This document shows positions 55,786 through 64,000 of a stretch of 64,000 bases of DNA, in pieces (position 1 is the first letter of the stretch; each line of letters begins with the position of its first letter). The position numbers were made by a program, and so were the translations under genes. Under the pieces are notes generated by a model. It did no database searches. It saw only the letters and a program-made list of their open reading frames with translations, and was not told where the DNA came from. The stretch spans positions 1 to 64,000 of the forward strand of contig JAZNJX010000079.1 of the NCBI GenBank assembly GCA_045578245.1. The letters are read 5' to 3'. The DNA comes from Fimenecus sp045578245 (lineage in GTDB: Bacteria > Bacillota > Clostridia > Oscillospirales > Acutalibacteraceae).

Positions 55786-56028
55786 ATGAATGTCAAGGAT
55801 TTAGTGGCAAAAAGATTTGAAGATTTGTGCAGAGAAAGAAATATAAAAATTAACGAATTGGCAAACATTTCAGGTGTTACACCATCAACCGCGTACAGTA
55901 TGATGGATAAAACAAGACGAGATGTTTCCATTATTACAATAAAAAAATTCTGTGATGGATTAGAAATAACTTTAGGAGAATTTTTCTCGACACAGGAATT
56001 TGATGATTTAGAACAGGAAATACGATGA
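55786..56028 (+). CDS. XRE-family helix-turn-helix regulator
   Basis: 80 residues starting at the ATG at 55786, six bases after GAGGTGA (a GTG at 55777 lies within that site). The HTH is RNIKINELANISGVTPSTAYSMM, typical of Cro/cI-like repressors; the remainder TIKKFCDGLEITLGEFF is the usual third part of the domain. It stands alone between the LRR and GH36 genes with its own terminator, so it may control either neighbour. Confidence 0.88.
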   Translation: MNVKDLVAKRFEDLCRERNIKINELANISGVTPSTAYSMMDKTRRDVSIITIKKFCDGLEITLGEFFSTQEFDDLEQEIR

Positions 56029-56029
56029 T

Positions 56030-56060
56030 AAAAGTGGGGTCGAACAAGTCTCACTTTTTT
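56030..56060 (+). terminator. Terminator after the XRE gene
   Basis: Stem AAAAGTG / CACTTTT with an inner loop of 15 bases, then a T run, just before the GH36 promoter. Confidence 0.65.
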
Positions 56061-56061
56061 A

Positions 56062-56090
56062 TTGATTTTAATTTGTATATATGTTAAACT
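56062..56090 (+). promoter_or_regulatory. Predicted GH36 promoter
   Basis: TTGATT (56062-56067), 17-base spacer, TAAACT (56085-56090), 34 bases before the ATG at 56125. Confidence 0.45.
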
Positions 56091-56124
56091 TATTGTGTAT
56101 GAAAAGATTTTAGGGGGAATTACC

Positions 56125-57831
56125 ATGTGTAAATTTTATGCAGAATTAAAGGTTAAAGATGCTGTTGTTGGTTGCAAAGACTTCAACAACGAGTATTTTT
56201 CATTTGACTATGAAAAGAAAGAAGGCTTTATCAAAGGTGTTTTCACAGCAAAACAAGATATGGAAATGAAGAGTCTTGCTGTAACTTATGATAAGGACTT
56301 TGATGACGACGATTTGTTCTATGCAAACGGATATCAGGCATGGACAACATCTCGTGAATTCTCAAAAGAAGATAAATTTGACGGCCTTTTTGAACCTGCA
56401 AAAATTACAAAGTTTACTGCTCACTTTGCAGGACTTTCAGGTGACTACCACTTCTCAAATTGTTATGGTGAAAAGGGTAAATTCCACGGCTATACATATT
56501 GCTACTTCCGTGAAAAGGGAAAAAACGAAATCAAACTCTATGGTTCAAAGAGTGAACGTCAGGGCTTCACAGTATTTGAGGTTGATATGAACGGAGGAAA
56601 ATTCAGCATTACTAAGGATGTTGAGGGTCTTCGTCTTAAAGCAGGTCAGGAATATGTAATGTTCGACCTTGCTGTTATCGAAGGTAACATGGATGAGGTT
56701 ATGGATAAATATTTCTTTGACTTTGTTGGATGCAAGAAACCTGCAATCAAACATCTTTCAGGTTACACATCATGGTATAACTATTTCCAGAATATCAACG
56801 AAAACATTATCATCCGTGACCTTAATGGTCTTGATAGAGCAAGTGAAGAGGTTAACATTTTCCAAGTTGACGACGGTTATCAGCACGCAGTTGGTGACTG
56901 GCTTGTTACTGACCACAAAAAATTCCCTAAAGGTATGAAGTATATCGCTGATGAGATTCATAAGAAGGGCTACAAAGCAGGTATCTGGGTTGCTCCTTTC
57001 TCTGCACAGCGTTCATCAATGATTGCTAAAAAACATCCTGACTGGCTTATCAGATGGAACGAAACAGGCAAAAAGATGCTTGGCTGTCAGGGTTGGGGTG
57101 GTGCATATACACTCGATATTTACAATCCTGAAGTTCGTGCATATATTAAGAAGTTCTTTGACACAATCCTCAATGTATGGGGATATGATATGGTAAAACT
57201 CGACTTCCTTTACAGCCAGTGTATTGAACCAAGAAACGGCAAAACTCGTGGTGAAATCATGTGTGACGGTGTTGATTTACTTCGTGAAGCTTGTGGTGAC
57301 AAGTGGATTCTTGGTTGTGGTGTACCTCTTGGTGCTTGTATGGGTATCTTTGATGCTTGTCGTATCTCTTGTGATGTAAACAAGAACTGGAGATTTGAAC
57401 TTAAGAAGAGTCTTAACATCAACTCAATCGTAACAGGTATCAGATTCAATGCTGAAATTCCATCATCACAGAATGCAATTACAAACACAATTTTCCGTAA
57501 TCACCTTGACGGCAGAGCATTCTGTAATGACCCTGACGTATTCTTCCTTCGTGATATCAATATAGGTTACAACTGGGAACAGAAACTCCTTCATGGTAAG
57601 GTTAACAGCGTTTGCGGAAACGTTCTCTTTGTATCTGATAACGCAGGTGATTTTGATGATAACAGAATTGAACACTTGAAGGATTTCTTCAAAGATAAGG
57701 CATATAAGGTTAACATGGCTGAATTTGTTGGTGAAGATGTAATCCGTCTTGACTTTACAGAGAATGGTGTTGATAAGAGTCTTACAATGAACCTTACAAC
57801 AGGCGAAAGTAACGTATTCGACGTGCTTTAA
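56125..57831 (+). CDS. GH36 alpha-galactosidase-like enzyme
   Basis: A 568-residue glycosidase. The barrel has IFQVDDGYQHAVGDW, GIWVAPFSAQ, the nucleophile region MVKLDFLYSQC and the acid/base region DACRISCDVNKNW, consistent with clan GH-D (GH36). The start is the ATG at 56125 after AGGGGG; a longer frame begins at 56062 but overlaps the promoter. No signal peptide, so it is cytoplasmic. The sugar genes GH4 and PfkB follow after a palindrome-bearing gap. Confidence 0.88.
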   Translation: MCKFYAELKVKDAVVGCKDFNNEYFSFDYEKKEGFIKGVFTAKQDMEMKSLAVTYDKDFDDDDLFYANGYQAWTTSREFSKEDKFDGLFEPAKITKFTAHFAGLSGDYHFSNCYGEKGKFHGYTYCYFREKGKNEIKLYGSKSERQGFTVFEVDMNGGKFSITKDVEGLRLKAGQEYVMFDLAVIEGNMDEVMDKYFFDFVGCKKPAIKHLSGYTSWYNYFQNINENIIIRDLNGLDRASEEVNIFQVDDGYQHAVGDWLVTDHKKFPKGMKYIADEIHKKGYKAGIWVAPFSAQRSSMIAKKHPDWLIRWNETGKKMLGCQGWGGAYTLDIYNPEVRAYIKKFFDTILNVWGYDMVKLDFLYSQCIEPRNGKTRGEIMCDGVDLLREACGDKWILGCGVPLGACMGIFDACRISCDVNKNWRFELKKSLNINSIVTGIRFNAEIPSSQNAITNTIFRNHLDGRAFCNDPDVFFLRDINIGYNWEQKLLHGKVNSVCGNVLFVSDNAGDFDDNRIEHLKDFFKDKAYKVNMAEFVGEDVIRLDFTENGVDKSLTMNLTTGESNVFDVL

Positions 57832-57836
57832 TTTGT

Positions 57837-57999
57837 GCAACCACTGATTGCAATTTTTGGTATATGCCTTGTTGGTTAAAATTTTGCTATTTCGCCCCAA
57901 AATCCTCGGTAATACACAAAGTATTACCTACGGTTTTGAAACAAAATATCTAAAATTCTTCCTCGCCAATTCATACACCACAATTTTATCAGTGGTCGC
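57837..57999. repeat. 163-bp imperfect palindrome
   Basis: Two 79-base arms surround a 5-base centre (57916-57920). The arms match best at the tips (ACCACTGAT / ATCAGTGGT) and at the centre (GGTAATAC / GTATTACC), with partial matching between. It contains no gene. It could be a miniature insertion element or a structured RNA; a single copy is seen in this window. Confidence 0.65.
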
Positions 58000-58032
58000 T
58001 GATGTTCTATTTTAGTTTTAGGAGAAAGCTAT

Positions 58033-59400
58033 ATGAAGTTGGCAGTTATCGGCGGTGGCGGAGTCCGTTCAATGTTTTTGGCTAAAAGCATTGCTGGCAG
58101 AGCCGAAAAGATGGGGATTACTGACCTTGTCTTTATGGATAACAATGAAAGGAAACTGAATATTTACGGTAAGATGGCGAGAGAGGTCTCTCGCCGTCTT
58201 TGTCCTGCTTTGAAATTCACTTTGACAACGGATGCGAAAGAAGCAATTACTGAAGCAGATTATGTAATTACAACTATCCGTGCAGGTGGCGACAGAATGC
58301 GTTGCCGTGACGAGAGAATTGCACTTAATATGGGTATTCTTGGCCAGGAAACAACAGGTGCAGCAGGATTTTCCTTTGCTATGAGAAGCATTCCTGCTCT
58401 TAAAGAGTATTGCGAACTTGTAAAACAATATGCAAAGCCTGACGCTATGGTGTTTAACTTCACAAATCCTGCAGGTGTTGTTTCCCAGACACTTCGAGAT
58501 ATGGGATATGACTTTACTTATGGTATATGTGATGCACCAAGTGGAATGTTGAGAAGGTTTGAGGAATTATACGGCTATTCTGAAAACTACCTTGATGCAC
58601 TTTGCTATGGTCTTAACCACTTGTCTTTCTTTAAATATATCAAGGCTGATGGTGCTGATATTACGAGCGAAATTGTAAGTGATGATGAGGCATATAAAAA
58701 TACGGATTTAAGATATTTCAGCAAAGACTTTTTGATGAGAAAACAATATATTCCAAACGAGTATATGTATTACTTCTATAATCGTGAAAAGGCTGTTGAG
58801 AATATTCTTAATGCAGAACGTACTCGTGGTGAGCAGATTGCTGATATCAACGAAAAAATGACAGAAGAATTGTCACAAATAAATATTGAAAAAGACTTTG
58901 AAAAAGCACTTGAAATATTTGATTATTACTATGGACTTCGTGAAAGCTCATATATGGCAAGTGAAACAGGAGAAAAGAGAAATTCTACTTGGCATTTTGA
59001 TATGTATGCACCTGATGATGGTGGCTATGCAGGAGTTGCACTTGGAATTATCGATGCAAAAAATGGTAAAAGCGATAAAAAGGTTATCGCATGTGTGCCA
59101 AATGACAACAAGGCGTTGGATTTCCTTTGTGAAAACGATACTGTTGAAATTTCTTGTGAAATAAAAGACGGAAAAGTAACACCAATTCAGATAGGTGATA
59201 TACCTTTTGAAAATAAAGAGATTATAACAAGGGTAAAGGCTTATGAGCGTCTTGCATCAAAGGCGATTATAAATTGTGACAGAGAAAGCGCTGTTGACTG
59301 TTTGTATTTGCACCCATTGGTGGGGTCATATTCCCTTGCTGAAAAACTTGTTGATGAATATATTGAGTTAAACAAAGGTTTTACGGGAGAATGGAAATGA
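58033..59400 (+). CDS. GH4-family NAD-dependent glycosidase
   Basis: A 455-residue enzyme of the NAD+- and Mn2+-dependent GH4 family: Rossmann GGGGVRS at the N-terminus, VITTIRAGG, NFTNPAG (substrate/metal), YGICDAPSG (metal Cys) and LNHLSFF (His). Members cleave alpha- or beta-glycosides, often 6-phosphorylated; the LNHLSF form is closest to the 6-phospho-beta-glucosidase type, though the specificity is not certain. It overlaps the PfkB kinase gene by 4 bases (ATGA). Confidence 0.87.
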   Translation: MKLAVIGGGGVRSMFLAKSIAGRAEKMGITDLVFMDNNERKLNIYGKMAREVSRRLCPALKFTLTTDAKEAITEADYVITTIRAGGDRMRCRDERIALNMGILGQETTGAAGFSFAMRSIPALKEYCELVKQYAKPDAMVFNFTNPAGVVSQTLRDMGYDFTYGICDAPSGMLRRFEELYGYSENYLDALCYGLNHLSFFKYIKADGADITSEIVSDDEAYKNTDLRYFSKDFLMRKQYIPNEYMYYFYNREKAVENILNAERTRGEQIADINEKMTEELSQINIEKDFEKALEIFDYYYGLRESSYMASETGEKRNSTWHFDMYAPDDGGYAGVALGIIDAKNGKSDKKVIACVPNDNKALDFLCENDTVEISCEIKDGKVTPIQIGDIPFENKEIITRVKAYERLASKAIINCDRESAVDCLYLHPLVGSYSLAEKLVDEYIELNKGFTGEWK

Positions 59401-60302
59401 GTTTTGTTGCGGCTTTTGGAAAACTGAATATTGACTTACTCTATTCAGGTATGCCGAGAATTCCAAATGAGGGTGAAGAGATTTACTCAAAGGATTTCAG
59501 GGTTTGCCTTGGTGGTGGTTTGCCTGCAACAATGATAAACTGTTCACGTTTAGGTGTTCCTGCGAAAATCGGCACTTTTTTAGGTGACGACATGTTCTCT
59601 CAGTTTGCAAAGGACGAGTTAGATAAAAGTGGTACAAAGTACGAATTTTTTAAAAGCAAAAACTTTCCGCTGAATGTCACATCTGCCATTATTACTGAAA
59701 AAGATAGAACTTTTGTGTCCTATGGTGGAACAGAAACTTATTCGGATGAAATGCTCGAGAAAATTTATAATTCTCTTAAAGGTGCAAAAGTTGTTGCAAT
59801 GCAGGAAAAAATTATCCCTGTATATAAGGAACTTAAGAAAGACGGTACAATACTTGTGCTTGATACAGGATACAGTGAGGACATGTCCTTGAAAAAACAC
59901 AAGGAATTGATTGAAATTGCCGATTACTATACTCCAAATATCGATGAAACCGAAAAGCTGACAGGAACAAAGAATTATAAAGAAGCTCTTAAAATTCTTG
60001 GTGAGTATTTCCCTAAACCTATTGTGAAACTCGGAAAATTCGGTTGTGCAGGATATGATAACGACTATTTTGTAGTTGATAATATTGATGAGTTTAAGTG
60101 CGTTGATGCAACTGGTGCAGGGGATGCTTTCCTTGCAGGTTTTATTTACGGATTATATAATGATTTTGATTTCAGAAAATGCATTCTTGCAGGCAACATT
60201 ACGGGTGGTAAGTGCGTTACAGGAGTAGGTTGTTTGACGGAATATATAACAAAAGAGGAAATAAAAGATTGTTTACAAAAGTATATTTATTTGGTTAAAT
60301 AA
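59397..60302 (+). CDS. PfkB-family carbohydrate kinase
   Basis: About 301 residues from the ATG at 59397, which overlaps the GH4 stop; the ATG at 59391 is only one base from the GGGAGA site. Family motifs: FGKLNIDLLYSG near the start, GGGLPATMINCSRLG, and the catalytic/anion-hole DATGAGDAFLAGF. It probably phosphorylates a sugar released by the GH4 or GH36 enzyme. Sugar identity is open. Confidence 0.9.
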   Translation: MSFVAAFGKLNIDLLYSGMPRIPNEGEEIYSKDFRVCLGGGLPATMINCSRLGVPAKIGTFLGDDMFSQFAKDELDKSGTKYEFFKSKNFPLNVTSAIITEKDRTFVSYGGTETYSDEMLEKIYNSLKGAKVVAMQEKIIPVYKELKKDGTILVLDTGYSEDMSLKKHKELIEIADYYTPNIDETEKLTGTKNYKEALKILGEYFPKPIVKLGKFGCAGYDNDYFVVDNIDEFKCVDATGAGDAFLAGFIYGLYNDFDFRKCILAGNITGGKCVTGVGCLTEYITKEEIKDCLQKYIYLVK

Positions 60303-60345
60303 CGATTGTAGTGTATTTTACAAAAGATAATAAACAGGTGAAAAA

Positions 60346-61716
60346 ATGGATAAAAAACAAGATATATCACAACAAATGGCTACGACATCCGTGTGGAGTT
60401 TAATAATCAAATTAAGCGTTCCTGCAATTTTAGCGCAGATAGTAAATCTTCTTTATAACATTGTTGACAGAATATATATCGGTCATATGGAAGATGTGGG
60501 AACAATGGCGATTACAGGTGTGGGACTATGTTTTCCCGTTATTTCGCTGATTTCTGCATTTACAATGCTTGTAGCTCAGGGTGGTGCACCACACGCTGCT
60601 ATTGAAATGGGTAAGGGTGATATTAAAAAGGCAGAAAAATTTCTTGGTAACTGTTTTGTAATGCTGATTTCATTCGCAATTATATTGACGGTTTCCTTTT
60701 TGATTTTTGGTGAAAAACTTTTAATGCTTTTTGGTGCAAGCGAAAGCACAATTATATACGCACTTCCATATATGCAGATTTATTCTGCAGGTTCAATTTT
60801 TGTTATGATTAGCCTTGGTCTCAATATGTTTATCACAACCCAGGGATTTACAAAAATCAGTATGGCAACAGTGCTTATCGGTGCAATAAGTAACATTATT
60901 CTTGACCCCATATTTATTTTTGCTTTTGATATGGGTGTCAGTGGTGCTGCTATTGCAACAATTATTTCTCAGGCAGTTTCAGCGGTATGGGTATTATGCT
61001 TCTTGCTCGGCAAAAAGACAAAACTTAAAATAAGAAAAGAGAATCTTTTGCCATCAGCAAAAATTCTTTTACCTATATTCGCTTTGGGCATTTCACCATT
61101 TATTATGAATGCAACAGAGGCTGTAATCAATGTGGCATTTAATTCATCATTACAGAAATATGGTGGGGATATTGCTGTTGGTGCAATGACTATATGCACA
61201 ACAGTTTTCCAGATGGCTTGGGTGCCTGCACAGGGTATAGGTCAGGGTGCACAACCTATAATCAGTTATAACTACGGAGCAAAAAATGCAGACAGAGTAA
61301 AACAGGCATTCAAAGCATTTTTGATTATCTGCTTTGGTTATGTGTTTGCATTTGGTATGGCAATTGAAGTATTCCCACAATTCTTTATCGGAATATTCAA
61401 CGACAATCCACAACTTGTGGAAACTGCTACATGGACAATTCGTCTTTATGGTTGTGCAATGGTGTTCTTTGGAATACAAATGGCAGTACAACAGACCTTT
61501 ATCGCTCTCGGAAAGGCAAAAGCATCACTTTTTATTGCCTGTTTGCGAAAGGTTATCCTGTTAGTACCACTTATATACATTCTGCCAAACTTCTTTGAAA
61601 ATAAGGTTTTTGCAGTTTTTCTTGCAGAACCTGTGTCTGATGCAATATCAATTATGACTGCTTCAATTGTGTTTTTCTTTGTGTTTGGGAAAGAAATGAA
61701 AAAGCTTTCAAAATAA
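60346..61716 (+). CDS. MATE-family multidrug/metabolite transporter
   Basis: A 456-residue transporter with twelve membrane helices and two related halves. Typical segments are IIKLSVPAILAQIVNLLYNIVDRIYIG near the N-terminus and GIGQGAQPIISYNYGA in the second half. MATE proteins export cationic compounds using H+ or Na+. The gene follows the kinase by 43 bases and has an AACAGGTG ribosome site. Its place in a sugar-use cluster is unexplained; it may be unrelated. Confidence 0.92.
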   Translation: MDKKQDISQQMATTSVWSLIIKLSVPAILAQIVNLLYNIVDRIYIGHMEDVGTMAITGVGLCFPVISLISAFTMLVAQGGAPHAAIEMGKGDIKKAEKFLGNCFVMLISFAIILTVSFLIFGEKLLMLFGASESTIIYALPYMQIYSAGSIFVMISLGLNMFITTQGFTKISMATVLIGAISNIILDPIFIFAFDMGVSGAAIATIISQAVSAVWVLCFLLGKKTKLKIRKENLLPSAKILLPIFALGISPFIMNATEAVINVAFNSSLQKYGGDIAVGAMTICTTVFQMAWVPAQGIGQGAQPIISYNYGAKNADRVKQAFKAFLIICFGYVFAFGMAIEVFPQFFIGIFNDNPQLVETATWTIRLYGCAMVFFGIQMAVQQTFIALGKAKASLFIACLRKVILLVPLIYILPNFFENKVFAVFLAEPVSDAISIMTASIVFFFVFGKEMKKLSK

Positions 61717-61737
61717 ATACTGTACAAAAATATTTAG

Positions 61738-61765
61738 TTGTGATAAACTAACTACATATTATAAA
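61738..61765 (+). promoter_or_regulatory. Predicted promoter of the FGGY kinase gene
   Basis: TTGTGA (61738-61743), 16-base spacer, TATAAA (61760-61765), 29 bases before the ATG. Confidence 0.5.
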
Positions 61766-61794
61766 TATTGAAAAATATTTAAGGAGAAAGAGAA

Positions 61795-63411
61795 ATGGAA
61801 AAAGAAATTTATGCTCTTGCGTTTGACATAGGTACAACTGGTGTTAAAACTTGTTTATTTAAGATAGGCAAGACAATCGAACTTATTTCAGCAGCAAGTG
61901 AGGGCTATAAGCTTTATATTATGCCTAATGGTGAAGCTGAACAGGACCCTGACGAATGGTGGCAGGCAATGTGTTCAACATCAAAAAAGGTTATTGCTGA
62001 ATCAGGTGTTGACCCTAAAGAAATCTATGGTATTTCATTCTGCTCACAGATGCAGGGTTTAGTTCTTGTTGATAAGGATGGAAATCACGTTCGTCGTGCA
62101 TTCAGCTATATGGACCAGCGTGCAACAGAAGAACTTAAAAAAGGTATTGCTTATGGTCCACAGATTGCAGGTGCAAATATTTTCAAACTTCTTCCATCAC
62201 TTGCAATTACAGGCGCAGTTGCTGCCAGCGTTAAAGACCCTGTATGGAAATACAAGTGGACTGAAGCTAACGAGCCTGAAAACTTCAAGAGAGTACATAA
62301 ATGGCTTGATGTTAAAGAGTATCTTATCTGCCGTATGACAGGTGAGTATGTTATGACAAAGGACTCTGCTTTCGGTGCATTGATTTATGATATCAATAAG
62401 AAGTGCTGGAGTTCAACAATCTGCAAACTTTTAGGTGTTAACATGGACCATCTTGCAAAGATTGTTGACTGTACTGATAAAATCGGTGTTCTTCGTGAAA
62501 AACAGGCAGAAGAGCTTGGCCTTGTTCCAGGAATTGCTGTTTTCGGTGGCGGTGGAGATGCTACACTTATCGGTGTTGGTGCGGGTGCAACAGGACTTGG
62601 TGACACTCATATTTATCAGGGTACATCAGGTTGGGTTTCAACTGTTGTTGACAAGAGTATTGTTGACGCAAGTGCGATGATTGCAGCAGTTGTTGGTGCA
62701 GCTGATGGTATTTATAACTACTTTGCAGAGCTTGAAACAGCAGGTAAGTGTGTTGAATGGGTTAAAGACCATCTTGCACTTGATGAAATTGACCTTTATC
62801 TCGACAAGCAGCACGACCTTAAACTTAAGGACGCTGACCGTGAAGTTGTTTACACAAACCTTTATGACTATATGATGGCTGTTGTGGATTCTATTCCTGC
62901 AGGAAGTGGTGGAGTTATCTTTACACCATGGCTTCATGGTAATCGTTGCCCATTTGAAGACCCTAACTCAAGAGGAATGTTCTTCAACATCGGCCTTGAT
63001 ACAGGAAAAACTGAACTTATCAGAGCGGTTGTTGAGGGTGTCTGCTTCCATCTTCGTTGGTTCATCGAAACTCAGGAAAAGAAAGTTAAAACATCAAATA
63101 CAGTTCGTTTTGTAGGTGGTGGAGCTCTCTCAAAGGTTACAAGTCAGATTCTTGCTGACTGTACAGGCAGAGTAATTGAAACTGTTGCTAGTCCTCAGAA
63201 CGTTGGTGCTGTTGGTGCTGCTGTGCTTATTGCGGTTAATGCCGGTATCATCTCCAGTGTTCAGGATGCAAAGAAACTTATTCCTGCTGTGAATACATAC
63301 ATTCCTAACAAGGAAAACAAGGCAGTTTACGATAAGAATTTTGAAGTGTTCAAGAAGCTTTATAAATCAAATAAAGAGAATTTCGAAGCACTTAATTCAG
63401 TTAAGCAATAA
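61795..63411 (+). CDS. FGGY-family carbohydrate kinase, xylulokinase-like
   Basis: A 538-residue sugar kinase with the ASKHA fold: phosphate-1 motif FDIGTTGVKTCLF, QDPDEWW, and the second half with GGGGDATLIGVGAG, TSGWVSTV and FVGGGALSKV. The length is a little above the usual 490-520. Xylulose or a related pentulose is the likely substrate. Ribosome site AAGGAG precedes the ATG; a terminator follows. Confidence 0.9.
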   Translation: MEKEIYALAFDIGTTGVKTCLFKIGKTIELISAASEGYKLYIMPNGEAEQDPDEWWQAMCSTSKKVIAESGVDPKEIYGISFCSQMQGLVLVDKDGNHVRRAFSYMDQRATEELKKGIAYGPQIAGANIFKLLPSLAITGAVAASVKDPVWKYKWTEANEPENFKRVHKWLDVKEYLICRMTGEYVMTKDSAFGALIYDINKKCWSSTICKLLGVNMDHLAKIVDCTDKIGVLREKQAEELGLVPGIAVFGGGGDATLIGVGAGATGLGDTHIYQGTSGWVSTVVDKSIVDASAMIAAVVGAADGIYNYFAELETAGKCVEWVKDHLALDEIDLYLDKQHDLKLKDADREVVYTNLYDYMMAVVDSIPAGSGGVIFTPWLHGNRCPFEDPNSRGMFFNIGLDTGKTELIRAVVEGVCFHLRWFIETQEKKVKTSNTVRFVGGGALSKVTSQILADCTGRVIETVASPQNVGAVGAAVLIAVNAGIISSVQDAKKLIPAVNTYIPNKENKAVYDKNFEVFKKLYKSNKENFEALNSVKQ

Positions 63412-63415
63412 AATT

Positions 63416-63447
63416 TATGGGGTGGAAAAATTTCTGCCCCATTTTTT
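63416..63447 (+). terminator. Terminator after the FGGY kinase gene
   Basis: Stem ATGGGG / CCCCAT with T6 after it, 5 bases past the stop. Confidence 0.8.
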
Positions 63448-63507
63448 GTTGCAATAAAAAGATAAAGAATGTATAATGAATATACACTTTTTATGGAGGT
63501 GCTATTT

Positions 63508-64000
63508 TTGAGTAATAAAGAATCACTTTTTGAAAAATATAAGATAGTAAGAGAAAATGAAGAGGAAATCGAAACTCAGGAAGTGGAAGAGCCTATTGTT
63601 GGGGCTGAACCACAAGATGAAGAAATTTGTTTACCTGAAGATGAGCTTGTTTTGGAGTTTTCCGATGAGGAAAATTCATTGAAGGAAGAATCTTTTGATA
63701 ATGAAGAGGTTTCTGAATCAAAACAACTTTTCGAATACAAATTCAAAGACAATGAAGAAATTGACGACATTGTAAACGGTGTTCTTGAAAAGGACGAACC
63801 TATTCAAAGGGCAGAAATACCAGTGATTGTTTCGCCTTTGGAAACACAGACAGCCAAAGTGGAAGAGAAGGTTGAAGAAACAAAAGCTGATGAGGTAATA
63901 ATTGCTGAAGAAGAGATAAAACCTGAAGTAATTATTCTGGAAGAGCCAATAGCAGAGGAAGTTGTAACTGAAGAAGCAGAGAAAGGTACAGAAACCGTTC
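63508..64000 (+). CDS. Glu-rich hypothetical protein, 5' part only (runs off the window)
   Basis: A TTG start at 63508 follows GGAGGT by seven bases, and the frame stays open to the window edge: 164 codons. It begins MSNKESLFEKYK and is very acidic, with many Glu, Val and Pro and no transmembrane segment in this part (VEEPIV, EEPIAEEVVTEEAE). It looks like an intrinsically disordered N-terminal region; the domain that would identify it lies beyond the window. Confidence 0.7.
   Translation, partial: MSNKESLFEKYKIVRENEEEIETQEVEEPIVGAEPQDEEICLPEDELVLEFSDEENSLKEESFDNEEVSESKQLFEYKFKDNEEIDDIVNGVLEKDEPIQRAEIPVIVSPLETQTAKVEEKVEETKADEVIIAEEEIKPEVIILEEPIAEEVVTEEAEKGTETV

Noticed and set aside
57837..57999. 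Palindrome as a CRISPR repeat or plain terminator
   Set aside because: There is no repeated unit with spacers, and no T run follows the stem on either strand.

Overview
The window reads as a piece of a low-GC Firmicutes chromosome, most probably a Clostridia-class gut anaerobe of the Oscillospirales type. That placement is inferred from gene content (elongation factor P next to a CD1247-like zinc-ribbon protein, a TSCPD protein, a flavodiiron protein, Rnf-like subunits, cytoplasmic glycosidases); no rRNA is present to confirm it. It starts just upstream of dnaA and runs away from the replication origin.

Layout. 1-8.9 kb: the conserved origin cluster dnaA, dnaN, S4-domain gene, recF, remB-like, gyrB, gyrA; gyrB carries an in-frame TAA. 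9-14 kb: an LCP wall enzyme, a CPBP membrane protease, tadA, mnmE and an Mrp ATPase. 14-16 kb: an AlkD-like gene behind two membrane proteins. 16.1-24.1 kb (minus strand): one tight operon joining an Ig-like surface protein, two Wzz/BY-kinase fusions, an ABC exporter and a probable RiPP cassette (PqqD-like RRE, radical SAM/SPASM enzyme, 89-aa candidate precursor, HPr-kinase-like protein). 24.2-31.3 kb: CD1247-like, efp, a DUF4015-type protein, a reduced RnfD/E/A-like membrane set that has lost most cofactor ligands, MecA-like, rpe and a VanY-like protein with two altered active-site residues. 31.4-40 kb: exported or membrane hydrolases, an AbrB-type regulator and an FHA-FtsW-PBP cell-wall cluster. 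40-47 kb: cca, TSCPD, rsmA, aminotransferase, flavodiiron protein, ZIP transporter and an oxidoreductase.

At 47.1-49.7 kb a 2.6-kb unit is bounded by a 44-bp duplication of the 3' part of tRNA-Arg(CCU). It carries an ECF sigma factor and a membrane-anchored serpin, with short ATTAGCA repeats at both ends and no integrase: a probable tiny genomic island. From 50 to 63.5 kb comes a foldase-like lipoprotein, a membrane protein and a carbohydrate region (GH13, GH43-like, BspA-type LRR protein, XRE regulator, GH36, GH4, PfkB kinase, MATE transporter, FGGY kinase). A 163-bp imperfect palindrome lies between GH36 and GH4. A glutamate-rich gene runs off the right edge.

The most promising candidates for an undescribed system are the kinase/RiPP operon (16.1-24.1 kb), the cofactor-stripped Rnf-like trio (26.4-29.1 kb) and the sigma-serpin island (47.1-49.7 kb).
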